This document shows positions 10,501-22,475 of a stretch of 64,000 nt of DNA, piece by piece. The position numbers and the translations under genes were made by a program. The DNA comes from Chamaecrista fasciculata (lineage: Eukaryota > Streptophyta > Magnoliopsida > Fabales > Fabaceae). The stretch covers positions 124,001 through 188,000 of the forward strand of contig QANZ01052808.1 in NCBI GenBank assembly GCA_003254925.1. The letters are read 5' to 3'. The number at the start of each line of letters is the position of its first letter. Within the stretch, counting starts at the first letter, position 1. A model generated the notes under the pieces. That model saw nothing but the letters and a program-made list of their open reading frames with translations, did no database searches and had not been told where the DNA came from.

Positions 10501-13500
10501 TTACATCTTGTGTTGATAGTATTAATTATAAATACTTTTTTTATTTTAAAAAAATGTATGTTATAATATGCAGAATCCCATGTACTTAGCTATAGTATAT
10601 GAAACTCCTAATATGTTATGGTTGACTCTTAACGCTTTTCTTAACATAGGGAACGGATCAAATTCTTATCATAGGTTTGGAGTGTTTGTCTGAAGCTATA
10701 AAATTAAATTGGAACGGAAAAGCTTTCGAGAAAATGAAAAATCTCAAAATACTTATCCTTGATAAGGCATACACTTCGGAGGGTCCCAAATATCTCCCCA
10801 ACAGTTTAAGAGTGTTGCAATGGAAAGGGTATTCTGGATCATGTTTACCACCTGATTTTAACCCCTCGAGACTTGCTATACTTAATTTGCCAAATAGTTG
10901 CTTACAATCACTAGAGCCATTAAAGGTAAGTAGCCAAGTACACTGTTTACTATTCATCTTTTCATGGATATGATTCTTTTGTGATTTCCTTTATTTATAA
11001 TTTTGCTGTGATTTTTCTTGCAGAGGTTGGGGAATGTGAGCATTTTGGATCTCAGTGACTCTAAATTTATAACAAAGATACCTGATGTATCTGGCCTACC
11101 AAATTTAACTGAACTGATATTAGACTATTGTGAGAATTTAATTGAAATTCATGATTCAGTTGGATATCTTGAAAAACTTAAAATCCTAGATGTTCACAGG
11201 TGTGAAAATCTTACAACATTTCCACGTCACATCAATCTGCCTTCTCTTGAAGATCTCAAACTTGAGGGCTGCTGGAGTCTTGAAAGATTTCCAGAAGTAC
11301 TAGGAAAGATGGAATACATAACAGAGCTTGATTTGAGTGACACAAGTCTCGAATTGCCCTATTCAATTCGTAATCTTATTGCACTTGAAGAGTTAACAGT
11401 GGAGTATGGAAAAGGATTGAAGCTATCAACGGAAGGATGTGTAGAAGTGAGTTCAATGCTTTTTTCATCCGTGAAGAAAGTCACCCTCCGAGATTGTGAT
11501 ATATCAGATGAATTGCTTCCATTATGTCTTAGTTGGTTTGCCAATGTGGAATATTTAGATTTATCTGGAAGTAACTTCACTATTTTGCCTGCATGCATCA
11601 ACAAATGTCACTTTCTGGAATTCCTATATCTAGATAACTGTGAGGATCTTACAGAAGTTAAAGGGCTTCCGCCAAATATAAAAGAATTATGGGCAACAAA
11701 TTGCACGTCGTTGAGTTCAGAATCGAGAAGCTTATTAATGAGCCAGGTTAGGTTGTGTTTGATATTTTGATAATTTCATGCATTGATTTTGTGGCTCTTA
11801 CATATATGTATCCCAAAATTTTTATGCTTAACAGGAATCACCTGAGGCTGTTTATGAAGAATGCTTTTTGCCAGGATCAACAATCCCAGAATGGTTTGAC
11901 CATCGTAGGAGGAGATTATCCTTTACTTTTTGGTTTCGTAATAAATTCCCAGTGATATCTCTTTGTTGTCTTTTGAGCTTAGGTAATGTCTACGTTTGTT
12001 TCGACACTGAAGTGATCATTAATGGTGAAAAACTAGAACTATCCCAAAGATTCTGTGTGAGTAAGGATAATGATCATTATCGGTTATACGAAGACCACCT
12101 ATTGTTTATTAATGTTTCAGAATGGAGATTCTTGGGTTATTTTGCAAATAATAGTGTATCTCAAGATGGGTGGAACAGCGTAGTATCTTCACTAAGTGAG
12201 TGGAATCATGTGGAGATCTTCATCTCAAGTAGATATCATAAACTAGACTTCGTGAAAGAGGTGGGACTGAGTTTAATGAAGGAACAAATGAGAATGGAAG
12301 ATGTCAGATTCACCAATCCACATAAAAGAGCAAAGTTATTAGATGATTTTAGTTGGGGTTCAAGTTTCTTGACATCAAGCTGGACTAATGGCACTGCCAG
12401 TGACAAGGGTAATGTTCTTATGTCATTTCTCTTAATTCATCTGTCTCCCTATGCTATTTACTCGTCCCAATTTAATATATTTTTATAATATCAATTTGAT
12501 ATTGTCATAAAGGTAATTGTGGACAAAATAAAATCACAGTCAATAAGTATAATTTTTGTAGTAGTGTTAAGTTAAACTTAATATTGGTCTGCTAGCTATA
12601 TAGATATCTTGTTCTTATCTCGTGCAACAACATAGATAAAGAGAATTTTCTAAGGCCTTATTCATTTGGTGGTCTAGTACAGATGCCAAATCACAAGAAG
12701 GTAATTATGTACGTGATCAAAGCTTAAAGTTTACGACTAAAAGGAATAAGCAGTTCTGCTCCAGCAGCAATTTAAGGTTTGAGATTGCTAAAGTTGCACA
12801 TGAAGGTAAACTTGTAGACGTGAAAGGAGCTGAGAGATTTGTACAACTCATGCATAGTCAAAATGGCGATAGAGTATCAGATTTAAGTGGACGAATAATG
12901 CTTGTTCATGTAATGGCATTCACAAATCTTACACTATACTTGATATCTATCAAGGGCTTGCCACTATTGGATAAATGGCTCCAAGATGTCCAAGAAGGGA
13001 AATTTGGTGATGCAGATCAGTGTGATGAATCCGTTAAGGATTTCTTATTTACTTCACTTTGTGTATTGAGTAGGCTACCTGTGTCGCTCAATGATCTTCT
13101 AACATGTGATATAGCAAAGTCAGTGAGTTATTTATGTGAACACAAAAGTGAAAAGATTCAGAAGAAAGCTCAATATGTGCTTGACACTTGGAAGCGAGAC
13201 ATAGAGATGGAAATAAAAGAAGTATATGGAGCAAGAGCTAGTTCAAGCAGTGGGTTTTACACTTCTGAGGTTCCTTATGATGGAAACAAGTTAAGAGAAG
13301 GATCTGCTGTGGTTGTTGCAGATAACCCTCACACTACTTTGCAAGGAGATTCTATAGGTACATATAACCAATTCCTAGATTGTATTCTTTTTAAATTTCA
13401 CAAATATTCATTCAATACATGTTCGTATGAAAAACCCTAAAAGGCAAAAGCATCTTTTTCGTTTCACATTTTGGATTATTTTATCCTTTGCCCCAACTCC

Positions 13501-14537
13501 GCCTAATGAATTAACAATAGACTCCACATAGCTTATGGCATGCAGTGTAAAATTGTTCAAAAAAAAATAAATCCTGACTCGGAAATTAGAGCACGGTGGG
13601 GTCTGTCATTATTTTATTTGACAGAGTTAGGACAAGTGATAAAATCGATCAAAATGTAAATTTGTGGGGACAAAATTGACAATAAACAAACTTAAGAAAC
13701 AATATTGAAAATTGATGTAAAATTTAGAGATGAAAAAGGTGTTTTTGCCAACGTAGAAACAAATACATACTCATTTACACATACTGATACACCCGACCAC
13801 AACCCTTAGCATATTGCTTTTTTGCTTGGAGTTCTCACCAAGAAGATATAGATTAATGAAATTTGTGAACTAATGATATCAAGAATGGTTTTCCATTTAA
13901 CTTGCAGATTCCTACTCAAGCAAAGCAATTATGGGTTGCACCTCAGAAACTGAAGGAGAACCATGTTTTTCAATTGACAAAGAAAAAGAGATCAAGAAAA
14001 AAGGAAAAGTGGAGGATGACAATTACCTTTCATCAGTAAGTTTGCACACTTTAGATTTTATGAAATTTCAGCCCTCATAATCATTATCCTTCTAGTTAAC
14101 CATTGTCCATTTTCACTATGCATGTTCAGATGTCAAACGCCTCTGGTAGTATAGTGGATTTTGGCCAACAAGTTATTGATTCATCACATTCCCATGCAAA
14201 GAAAGATGCAGAGACAAATCAAACCCAGAAATTTCCCGAAAGCGGAGTTGATATTGGATTAGTTCATGTGTGTAAGAAAGAAGATTTAACTCAAACAAAC
14301 CAAACAATTTTCATAAACAGCAATAGTTTGAGTTGGGATCCAATGGAATGGGAACATCAAGTGGCATGCCAGAAAGACCAGCCTGTCTTATATGATCAGA
14401 GCACCAAAAGTGAAAGAGATGGTGATGGAATGAAATCTGAAACTTCTGACCAAAGAAGAGATCCCTGGCATTTCTGCTTGTGTGCTGTGTTCTCTTCAGT
14501 TCTGTCACTCTGTTCTTCTACTTCTGCGACAACATAA
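7513..14537 (+). CDS. TIR-NBS-LRR immune receptor with C-terminal TFIIS-N-like domain, frameshifted
   Basis: Predicted exons, all with GT/AG borders: 7513-8003, 9119-10227, 10650-10925, 11024-11746, 11835-12408, 12683-13357, 13908-14035, 14130-14537. Exon 1 encodes the TIR domain (YDVFINFRGEDTR at about residues 17-29; CLDEL with Glu91 at the NADase position). Exon 2 encodes NB-ARC: P-loop GIGGMGKST (223-231), kinase-2 LLILDNVD (300-307), RNBS-B GSRIIITTRD (325-334), then CFFKG and MHDLIQDMG. Exons 3-4 encode leucine-rich repeats and exon 5 the post-LRR C-JID domain (FLPGSTIPEWF). Exon 6 encodes a TFIIS-N-like helical bundle; exons 7-8 a Ser/Lys-rich tail with a hydrophobic end. Plant TNLs sense pathogen effectors and signal through TIR enzymatic activity. 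A 7-base insertion at 9798-9804 breaks the frame inside GLPL, giving a stop at 9813-9815. With those bases set aside the exons total 4377 nt, divisible by three. It is either a recent pseudogene or an assembly error. Confidence 0.85.
8322..8751. mobile_element. Palindromic Mutator-like MITE in NLR intron 1
   Basis: The two halves are inverted copies, each with several iterations of an ACTTTGGTACCCTGTGG-type motif. The ends are GGGTAAATTACACTTTGG and its complement. Identical 9-mers TTTTTAATA flank it at 8313-8321 and 8752-8760. It lies wholly within the intron between the TIR and NB-ARC exons and could form a long hairpin in the pre-mRNA. A related right end is at 63061-63082. Confidence 0.85.
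12683..13357 (+). CDS. NLR exon 6: TFIIS N-terminal (helical bundle)-like integrated domain
   Basis: The exon joins exon 5 in phase (one base carried over) and stays open throughout. After a linker with EIAKVAHEGKLVDVKGAERF comes GLPLLDKWLQDVQEGKFGD, then DFLFTSLCVLSRLPVSLNDL, then AKSVSYLCEHKSEKIQKKAQ and VLDTWKRDIEMEI. This order of helices and the LDTWK ending match the TFIIS N-terminal domain as found in plant BAH/TFIIS-N nuclear proteins such as Arabidopsis SUO. That family acts in RNA-level regulation in the nucleus. Such a domain is not part of a standard TNL, so it is inferred to be a fused effector-bait or integrated domain. Alternatively it could be a separate gene fragment that happens to share phase, but the upstream linker also resembles the SUO-type region. 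Confidence 0.75.
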
Positions 14538-16420
14538 TGATTCCTTATGATGTTTCCAATGTCTCTGTGCAAAATGACTATCCCATAATCCCATATATCT
14601 TCTACTTTTCTTCATCTTTTGTTTAATTAACTTAGAATGATTTCTTAATTATTATGTATAACGTGTAAATTATTCTTGAATCATGTTTGATTAGCTCTGA
14701 TTAGAAATGAGATATGGATTAAGGAAAGCATGGATTAGGAGTCACATGCAGTGGCACCACTAGTATCAAGGTATGTCATTCTTGTGTGGCTTATCCTTGA
14801 TTTATGTTATCAATAACTTTGTTAAACTTATCAATTGAGGTATATTGATGAATTGTCCACTGGATGGCTTTTTGAGACTCACTTTTGTGCTGCATGCTTG
14901 AAGATAATAAATGAAAAAAGAGGTAGTTTATGTAGTGGCAGCAAATTAATTGTTTATGAAAGAAATTGAAAGCTATTGGATTATGAATACGTAAGAGAGT
15001 ATGATTCTGTATAATTTGAATTAGCTTAATCTTTCAAATGATGATAACTCTCAACAGGCTGGAAGATTTGTTTTTAAGGAAAATGCAAAATAAAAAGGTA
15101 CTATTTTTACAAGTGTGTTTCCATCTTGTATTATTCCTTCATCTGTGACTCTTATCGGCATCATCATTAGGCATTAGCTTTAGTTGTCATGTTTTTTGCG
15201 TTAATATTCGTACCAAAAAAGGATCACTAAATTTTTTTTCTTGTACGAGTCTTCCACTTTATAAAGGTTAACAATTAATCATAAAACATACATTTTTCCG
15301 TTTACAAAATCTATTATAGTTTAGTGAGTGCGCACATATCAATAAAATAATTAGTTCACTTTAAATTTTGAAAAATATAAGATAAAAAGATTATATTATT
15401 TTTATTTATTTTTTTAAGTTTTCAAAGGCTACTTATTATTATTAAAAGAGAATAGGTAGAGATAAAATTGTAAACAAATATCCTCTTTGGATTACCTAAA
15501 AAAAATTATAAAAAATAATTAATATTTTCTAAATTTTATAAAACAATATCTATTTTAAAACATAAAAATTCTCTCAACTTAAACTTAATGAACTGGAGAA
15601 AATATTTCATATTTGAAAGTGAGATTCAAGCCGTCAACACTTAACTAGTGTATCTTTAGCGATAAATATAAAAACACATGTGACGGATACCCTCTAGTGA
15701 CGACAAATATCGCCTCTTGAGAGCAACCTTGTGATGTACTACAAAATCAAAAGCTTGAATTTGTCATGGCTTTCTAGTCGCCACGTAAAATTGAGTTTGT
15801 TGTATAGTGTGAGAGACAGTGATCGACATGACACGTAGGCGCTAGCTGTTGTGTTATGTTGTGATAATTGTTTGGTTTGGCTGCCTCTGCAATATTGTCT
15901 TTCTCACTGCTCAAACTGCGCTTCATTAAGGTCTTGTTTGATTCCATTTCTCAAATTTATTGTTTTAGGGTAATTCTTAAATTAGATTTAAAAACATGTT
16001 TTCAAATATCAAAATTAAAAAAAATGTTTAGTAAACTAATTCTAAAAGTTTTACTAAAAATCGAAAACAAAAAATATTTGTTTGAGAACTTGTTTTTAAA
16101 ATATATAGAAATAGTCAGATGCCTAGAAAACTAACAGTAAGCATTTTCGTAAAATTTTGTATGAAAAAATCTTTTCTTTTCTGTTAACGAAGTAAATTAC
16201 AATACGCGATTGTCACTCTTTAAATTACAAAAAAAAAAACGTGATCTCTAATTATCTTAAATTACTGAGACTTCCCTTATAATTTATTCTATTTCGAACA
16301 TATGTTCAAGAGTGTTCCTTGGTAGAGTCACCCTCACAGAACTTCATAAATACTATAGAAAAATCCAAAATCCAAACTATTACTACTCAAAATAAAAACA
16401 AATAATAATAATAAAAGTCA
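14538..16420. other. 3' flank of the NLR gene and AT-rich spacer
   Basis: The first few hundred bases may hold 3' untranslated sequence. No further coding exon was recognised. An AAGGTCTTGTTTGATTCC-like sequence near 15926 resembles the end of a terminal-inverted-repeat element, but no partner end was found. Confidence 0.4.
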
Positions 16421-16441
16421 GGCCAAAAATAATAATAATAA

Positions 16442-17666
16442 GGCCAAAATGCACAAACACCCTTGAGTTTTAGGTCAGGTGCACATAACACCCTTAAGTT
16501 TTAAAATTATGCATAAAGGACCCATGAGTTTTTAATTTGGAGCAACCAACACCCTTTTAACTTGCCATCCAAATTCAAGGTTAAGTGCCACCTCATCACA
16601 ATTTTAAAGGCCAAAAATCCTATTTTGGTCCCTCATATTTTTTCAAAGTTTCATTTTAGTCCTTAAAAGTTTCTTTCGTTCTGCTTTGGCCTCTAAAAAA
16701 AGAAAAAATTGGTTTTCGTCCCTCAAAAATTTTAATTTTTGCATTAAAGTTATTTTTCTTTTATAATAGGATCAAGACTTATGAAAAATATATAAATACT
16801 AGTAAATAAAAAAAAATCGAAACCAAAAACCGCTGCCTCTTCTTCTTCTTCCATCTTCCTAAAGATATACTAGTAAATAATAATAAAATCCACAAGAATT
16901 CCTCTCCAACTTTAAGTATATAGATCTACTCATAATATAACAAACAGATCGCTTCAGACGAAACAATATGAGATCTATGAAAAATGAATACACTCTCCTC
17001 ATCCTCGTACATATAGATCTACCACTCTACTGCTTCAAAATGGCGACCATCGACATAACAATCGAACCGCCGATCATAGCCAGCGACGGCGAAGGCCTTG
17101 AAAGTGGAGAACCCGCCGATGGATGAGAAAACTAAATGTTCTTTTTTCGTTTTGATAGATCTATGTATACTTACTTAGAGTTGGAGAGGAATTCTTGTTG
17201 GATTTTTTTCCCCTTACTGGTATTATCATTAGGAAGAAGAAGAGGCAGCGTGTGTTCTTCTTTTTGTTTTGATATTTTATTTTGGTGTGAAATTCACTAA
17301 AACCCGTATTTATTTATTTTTCATACGTTTTGATCCTATTATAAAAGAAAAATAACTTTAATGCAAAAAATTAAAACTTTTGGGGGACGAAAACCAATTT
17401 TTTCTCTTTTTTAGAGGCCAAAACAGAACGAAAGAAACTTTTAAGGACTAAAATGAAACTTTGAAAAAACATGAGGGACCAAAATAGAATTTTTGGCCTT
17501 TTAAATTGTGATGAGGTGGCAATTAACCCTGTATTTGGATGGCAAGTTAATAGAAGGGTTTTGGTTGCTCCAAATTAAAAGCTCAGGGTCCTTCATGCAC
17601 AATTTTAAAACTCAGGGGTATTATGTGCACTTTATCTAAAATTCGGGGTGTTTGTGCATTTTGGCC
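16442..17666. mobile_element. Long-TIR Mutator-like element, nearly palindromic
   Basis: Both ends read GGCCAAAATGCACAAACAC inward. The inverted homology continues for at least 340 bases per side and resumes deeper inside (the GAATTCCTCTCCAAC block at about 16898 pairs with GTTGGAGAGGAATTC at about 17181). TAATAATAA flanks the element at 16433-16441 and 17667-17675, consistent with a 9-base target duplication, though the site is itself a TAA repeat. The central part, about 17040-17130, is more GC-rich and unrelated to the arms. No transposase is encoded. Confidence 0.8.
17040..17127 (+). other. GC-rich non-palindromic core of the Mutator-like element
   Basis: A short open frame starting at an ATG (ATGGCGACCATCGACATAAC) runs for about 28 codons with coding-like composition before a stop. 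It differs sharply from the AT-rich arms and could be a captured gene fragment. No protein family was recognised. Confidence 0.3.
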
Positions 17667-17675
17667 TAATAATAA

Positions 17676-18308
17676 TAATAAAATAATATAAAAACCCATT
17701 TAATTTGGTCTTGCATGTACATATTTCTCGGAATGACTAATATTGTTTCCAATGTATCATTGGTAGGCTATCTACAAGTGTCTTCAATCCTAGCCATAAT
17801 GCTATAATGTGGCATGCATGCATGAAGATTTAAATAACCAAGATGTTAATTTAGTCAACTTAAATAATTAATATATACTCACTATTACACTCCTTCTTTT
17901 TTAATACACTCACTTCTATTTTCTTAGAACAATATACTCCATAAATCCTTTCTCACTATTATTTCACTTCTAAACAATTACTATATCTATGGCAAAAAAA
18001 AAAAAGAAAATTACTATATCAGTGGTTTACCCCACTTCGGTAAACGCATCTCCTATAGTCTTATCCATATATCAAAAAAAATCTCCTATATTCTTATCCA
18101 TTTTATATGTATTATGTCAACCAAAAATTATTAATTCCATACACTATCAAAGATTTACTTTCTGTCTCACAAATATCAAAAGTGTTTTTTACCGAGATTT
18201 TCTTTGTGAATCATTATTACAGACAATACACGCTATAATCAATGACAATTTGAAGGATTAGCTAACAGTTGTCCTCATAGATAGAGAGAGAACATCAATG
18301 ACAATTTT
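17676..18308. other. AT-rich spacer, no gene seen
   Basis: An open frame of 90 codons from 17989 begins in a poly-A tract and is AT-driven. Nothing else was recognised. Confidence 0.5.
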
Positions 18309-19528
18309 GGGTCGTTTGGTACCATTTGGAGTAAGTAAAGCAAAGGGTTTTACAAGGAAAAAATTGTGAGGGAAAGGAAAAGTATTTGAGGGAATGTAAA
18401 GTAGGTAAAGATTGAAAGTGTTTGGTATAAAAAGATATGGGAGGGAAAGTAAAATAGATATAGAAAAAAATGACAAAAATGTCCTTCCCACAACCACCAC
18501 AAGACCGGCGCCGCCGGCCACTGTCAGGGGAAGATGGGATAAGAGTGAAATGGGCAAATTAGGAATTCTACCATAATTCCCTAGGTAGACTTGGATTACA
18601 TCAGAAATATGAAGTAAAGAAAAATGGTCTATGTAATGTAAATGTCTTTACATTGTAATTAGACCTGATCGCGGACCGGGCTCACTAAAATACGGGTCGG
18701 GCTTTAGGGGTAGTAACAAAATAAAATCAGGCCCGAGCCCGTTTTAATTCGGGTCGGGCTCGGCCCGTTTTTTATAAATGTGGACCGGGCTTGATTGCGG
18801 GCTTTTTTATATATATTTTTTTTTGCCAAACTTTTTTGAAAATTGTATTGCATTTGAAATTGTGGCCAAACTTTTTTTTTTGCCAAACTTTTTTGGAAAT
18901 TGTATTGCATTTGTATTGCATTTGAATGATTCATTTGGAAAATTGGAGTTTCAAATTGAATGTAATATTGAAACTTTGAAAATCTGGAAGGAAATTGAAT
19001 GTTGACGGCCATGAAGTGAAGAGAATAAGGAAAAAGGGGAAGAAGGGATTTGGAAATTGTATTGCATTTGAAATTGTGGTTGTGGAATTAATGAGAATAA
19101 AATAATTGGTTGATTTGGCTATTTTAAAAATAAAATACAATTGATAAAAAGAATTAATTTAGAAATTGGAATGAATGATGAATTAAGTATTGGAGGTGGG
19201 GACGGGGGAAGGAGGTAAGTTATATATAATATAATATAATATATATATATATATATTAATACGGGCCGGGCTGAAAAAAGCCCGAGCCCGACCCGTATTA
19301 AAACGGGCTTTTTAAAATTTGGGCATGTTTTTTTTTATGGGCTTTTATTTTCGGGCTCCTTTTTAGTTTTTTCAGGCCGGGTAAATCGGGCCGGACGGGT
19401 TTTCGGGCTCATGATCAGGTCTAATTGTAATCCACTCTACATAGCTCAAATTGTCATACCAAACACCTGAAAGTATTGGAATCCGTGCCTTTACATACCT
19501 CCCCTTTTCCCTCCAACCAAACGGACCC
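18309..19528. mobile_element. PIF/Harbinger-like MITE, interrupted by a hAT-like element
   Basis: The left end GGGTCGTTTGGTACC and right end (complement GGGTCCGTTTGGTTGG) form a terminal inverted repeat, flanked by T-rich sequence that leaves the target duplication (probably TTT) ambiguous. Removing the nested insertion leaves about 450 bp of AT-rich, non-coding sequence with pairs such as TTTACATTG near both inner edges. Confidence 0.6.
18660..19423. mobile_element. Nested hAT-like non-autonomous element
   Basis: The ends TAGACCTGATC and GATCAGGTCTA are perfect inverted repeats. The 8-mer ATTGTAAT flanks both sides (18652-18659 and 19424-19431), the target size of hAT elements. Subterminal regions carry repeated CGGGTCGGGCT/CGGCCCG words on both sides, as in hAT transposase-binding regions. 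No transposase is encoded. Confidence 0.85.
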
Positions 19529-19529
19529 T

Positions 19530-21229
19530 TTTTGGTTCAATATTAAATCAAGGATTTTCCAATTTGAGATTTTTGCTTTTCTTAGAATTAATTATAAGAA
19601 ATTAATTGCCATAAATAAATTTATCTGAATTAGGTTCCTAAATCATTGATAGAAAGTTATAAATCTTTTTAGCCTGAATAGTTACTTTCTATTTAAGAGT
19701 AATTTATTGATACCAAATATTCATGAATATATTTTGCATATTGTGTGATTCTTTTATCATAATCATCTTTTTACTCACTGAATGATAAATTTTAATAAAA
19801 TTAGATTTTAATTGTTGACTATCATGAAAAATATCTAAAAAATCACATCTAGTGACAAAAAAAAGCATTAGATACAGAAATATAAATTTTGAAAAGCAAT
19901 AATATTTCCTAAGATGTAATATTAAGTCTAGTCCACTATAAATTAAAACTAAATTATGTGGTTTTCAAACAAGTATTAATTAGATAAGATGTTAATACTA
20001 TGTAAAAATATATAGCAAAGCTTACTTAATTGTTGCTATTCTGTAGTTTGTGTTGACAGTACAAAAATACAACGATGATTCACCGTTGTAAAAATTATCA
20101 TTTAATAAAAAATAAATACGGAAATTTCATTAAAATCATTATGATTTTATTTGTCATACACTGATTTGTGAAAATTATTCATTTTTAATATTCTTAAATT
20201 TTGAAATTATTTTTATAGTGATATTTATATGTATATAGAACTTTAGAAAAAGTTAAAAAATATAAAAACTCTAGTGTGATTATTTTTCTTCAATTTATCA
20301 TAAAAGGTAACTCTATTTTTGTTTTCTATTTAATATAGACGTAAAAAAAGGAATACATATCCTAAAGTAGTCAAGTTTAAATTCAATTGTAAAGAGTAAT
20401 TAAACACTATCAATACCAAACACTACATATATAACTAGCATTTAAGATTCATAATAAAACTATCTAGCTAGCAAACTCTATAATGGAAAAAGCCAAAAAA
20501 AAAAAATCCAGTGTGATTAATTCAAGTAAACTCTAGTTTAAAAAAAACTATAGTTAATTTATTTTTTGGCCAAAAGCCCAAAAGTAAACTCTAGTTATTG
20601 AGTCTTACAAAAAAAAAAAAAACTCTAGTTATTGAGGAAAAAAAACTCATTTAAATTTAAAAAGTAAGGAAAACACCTGATAAAATATAAATTTTATGTA
20701 AATAATTTACTTTATTAAGAAATTTTCTTGAAATTGTGTGTTTCTTTTTTTAAATAAAAATATTAATTACCAAAATAAAAATTCCAACAAAACAATTTTT
20801 TCGTTCCAAAAAACTTAAAAAAATATAAAATTTTAAATTACAAAATAAATTGATTTTCTTAATAAAAATGTCAACTAATAAATAATGATTATACACAAAA
20901 TCAATAGTCCAAATACTGTTTTTTTGGTACTTTTTAAAATTCATTAAAAAAGTTTACACAACAATTTTTTTATGGAAAGTTTACACAACAATTAATTAAA
21001 GTTTAAAATTAATTTTTTTTTCTACATTTAAATTTTAAAACCCCTTTATTAACCCCCAATCCATCCACCATAAAGAAAAGCTCACATAGCTCCAAAATGC
21101 TCTTCATTCATTGACTCATAACTCATCATAAACTGAGTGGTCTCATCTCAGTTACGTTCACCAAAATCGAGAATAACCCAACCGAACCAAATACAAATCA
21201 CACCACCACACACACACTCTCTCTCATTC
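19530..21229. other. AT-rich upstream region of the purine permease gene
   Basis: No coding region was recognised. The last 200 bases before 21230 become C-rich with CACA and CTCT repeats, typical of a plant 5' leader. The transcription start and TATA box were not resolved. Confidence 0.45.
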
Positions 21230-22444
21230 ATGGCAGAACAAGTCACATTTCCAACATCACCATCATCATCTTCCCAACGCAAAATGCTCACCACCTCGGC
21301 CACCTCGACCACCTCAGCCATGAGGCCATCATCACAATCTTTGTATGCTCATGATGATCAAGATCACAAATCCATGAAGAACAAGAAATACCTACCTCTC
21401 CTAATCCTCAACTACATCTTCCTCTTCGTAGGCTCCGTCTCCTCAAGCCTCCTCTCCAAATACTACTTCATCCACAATGGCTCTTCTCGTTGGGCTTCCA
21501 CTTTAGTCCAATCCGCCGGCTTCCCTCTCTTATCTCTCCCCATTTTCCTCCCTTACTCTCTTTCTCTCACTAAACGCCCTCCTTTTCTCCATTTCACTCC
21601 CAAACTCATCCTCCTCACTCTCTCATTAGGCCTCTTATTAGGCCTCAACAACCTCCTCTTCTCTTATGGTAACTCCTACCTCCCAGTCTCCACTTCCTCT
21701 CTCTTACTCTCCACTCAACTCATCTTCAACCTCATCCTCTCTTCCCTCATCGCCAAACAAAAAATCACATTCTCCAATCTCAATTGCGTAATCCTCCTCA
21801 CCATCTCCTCCTTCCTCATCGCCCTCGATCACACCAACAACACTAAAACAGATACTCATACTCATACTGATGATGAAAACAACAGGAAGTACTTCTTTAT
21901 CGGATTCTTCTGCACCGTCGGCGCGGGACTTCTCTTCGCGATCTATCTTCCCGTCATGGAGATTGTCTACCGGAAAGTGTACTGTTACCAGATGGTGGTG
22001 GAGATGCAGTTTCTGATGGAGTTTTCGGCCACGGTGTTGGCCGTTATCGGAATGGCGGCGGACGGTGGGTTTTCCGACATGAAAAAAGAGAGTGATGGAA
22101 AGTTTGATATGGGGACGAGGGTTTATTGGGTGACGGTGACGGCGAATGTGGTGACGTGGCAGATGTGTTTTCTGGGGACGGCGGGCATGGTGTTTTTGAC
22201 GACGGCGATCACCGGAGGGATTAGTATGACGGCGTTGCTGACGATGAATGTGGTCGGAGGAGTGGTGGTTTTTAAGGATAAGTTTGGTGGTGTGAAGGCT
22301 ATGTCCACCGTGCTGTGCACGTGGGGGTTTTGTTCTTATGTGTATGGAATGTATAAGAAGAAGAAGGAAGAGGAGGTGAAAAATAATGGTGACGTGGAAA
22401 TGGCCACCAATAGTGAGATGATTCCTATAGTCAATCATCCTTGA
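21230..22444 (+). CDS. Purine permease (PUP family), 404 aa
   Basis: Single-exon gene. The ATG at 21230 is chosen because the open frame further upstream has no ATG. After a Ser/Thr-rich cytosolic N-terminus (about residues 1-50) the protein shows the PUP pattern of about ten membrane segments, starting at YLPLLILNYIFLFVGSVSSS (about 54-73) and including FIGFFCTVGAGLLFAIYLPVME and TTAITGGISMTALLTMNVVG. It ends in a Lys/Glu-rich cytosolic tail. PUP proteins belong to the drug/metabolite transporter superfamily and move adenine, cytokinins and related bases across plasma or internal membranes. Substrate and membrane cannot be told from sequence. Length fits the family (about 350-400). The loop between residues 200 and 220 has a Thr/His-rich insertion. 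No frame damage is seen. Confidence 0.92.
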   Translation: MAEQVTFPTSPSSSSQRKMLTTSATSTTSAMRPSSQSLYAHDDQDHKSMKNKKYLPLLILNYIFLFVGSVSSSLLSKYYFIHNGSSRWASTLVQSAGFPLLSLPIFLPYSLSLTKRPPFLHFTPKLILLTLSLGLLLGLNNLLFSYGNSYLPVSTSSLLLSTQLIFNLILSSLIAKQKITFSNLNCVILLTISSFLIALDHTNNTKTDTHTHTDDENNRKYFFIGFFCTVGAGLLFAIYLPVMEIVYRKVYCYQMVVEMQFLMEFSATVLAVIGMAADGGFSDMKKESDGKFDMGTRVYWVTVTANVVTWQMCFLGTAGMVFLTTAITGGISMTALLTMNVVGGVVVFKDKFGGVKAMSTVLCTWGFCSYVYGMYKKKKEEEVKNNGDVEMATNSEMIPIVNHP

Positions 22445-22475
22445 TGGTTAATTAATTGATATATAGATATATATA

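Noticed and set aside
12409..12488. Alternative C-terminus of the NLR by read-through of intron 5
   Set aside because: A stop occurs after about 26 codons and the GT donor at 12409 is good. It may occur as an isoform but is not the preferred model.
21704..22438. Long minus-strand open frame (244 codons)
   Set aside because: It is the antisense shadow of the purine permease gene. It is His/Arg-rich with no family resemblance.
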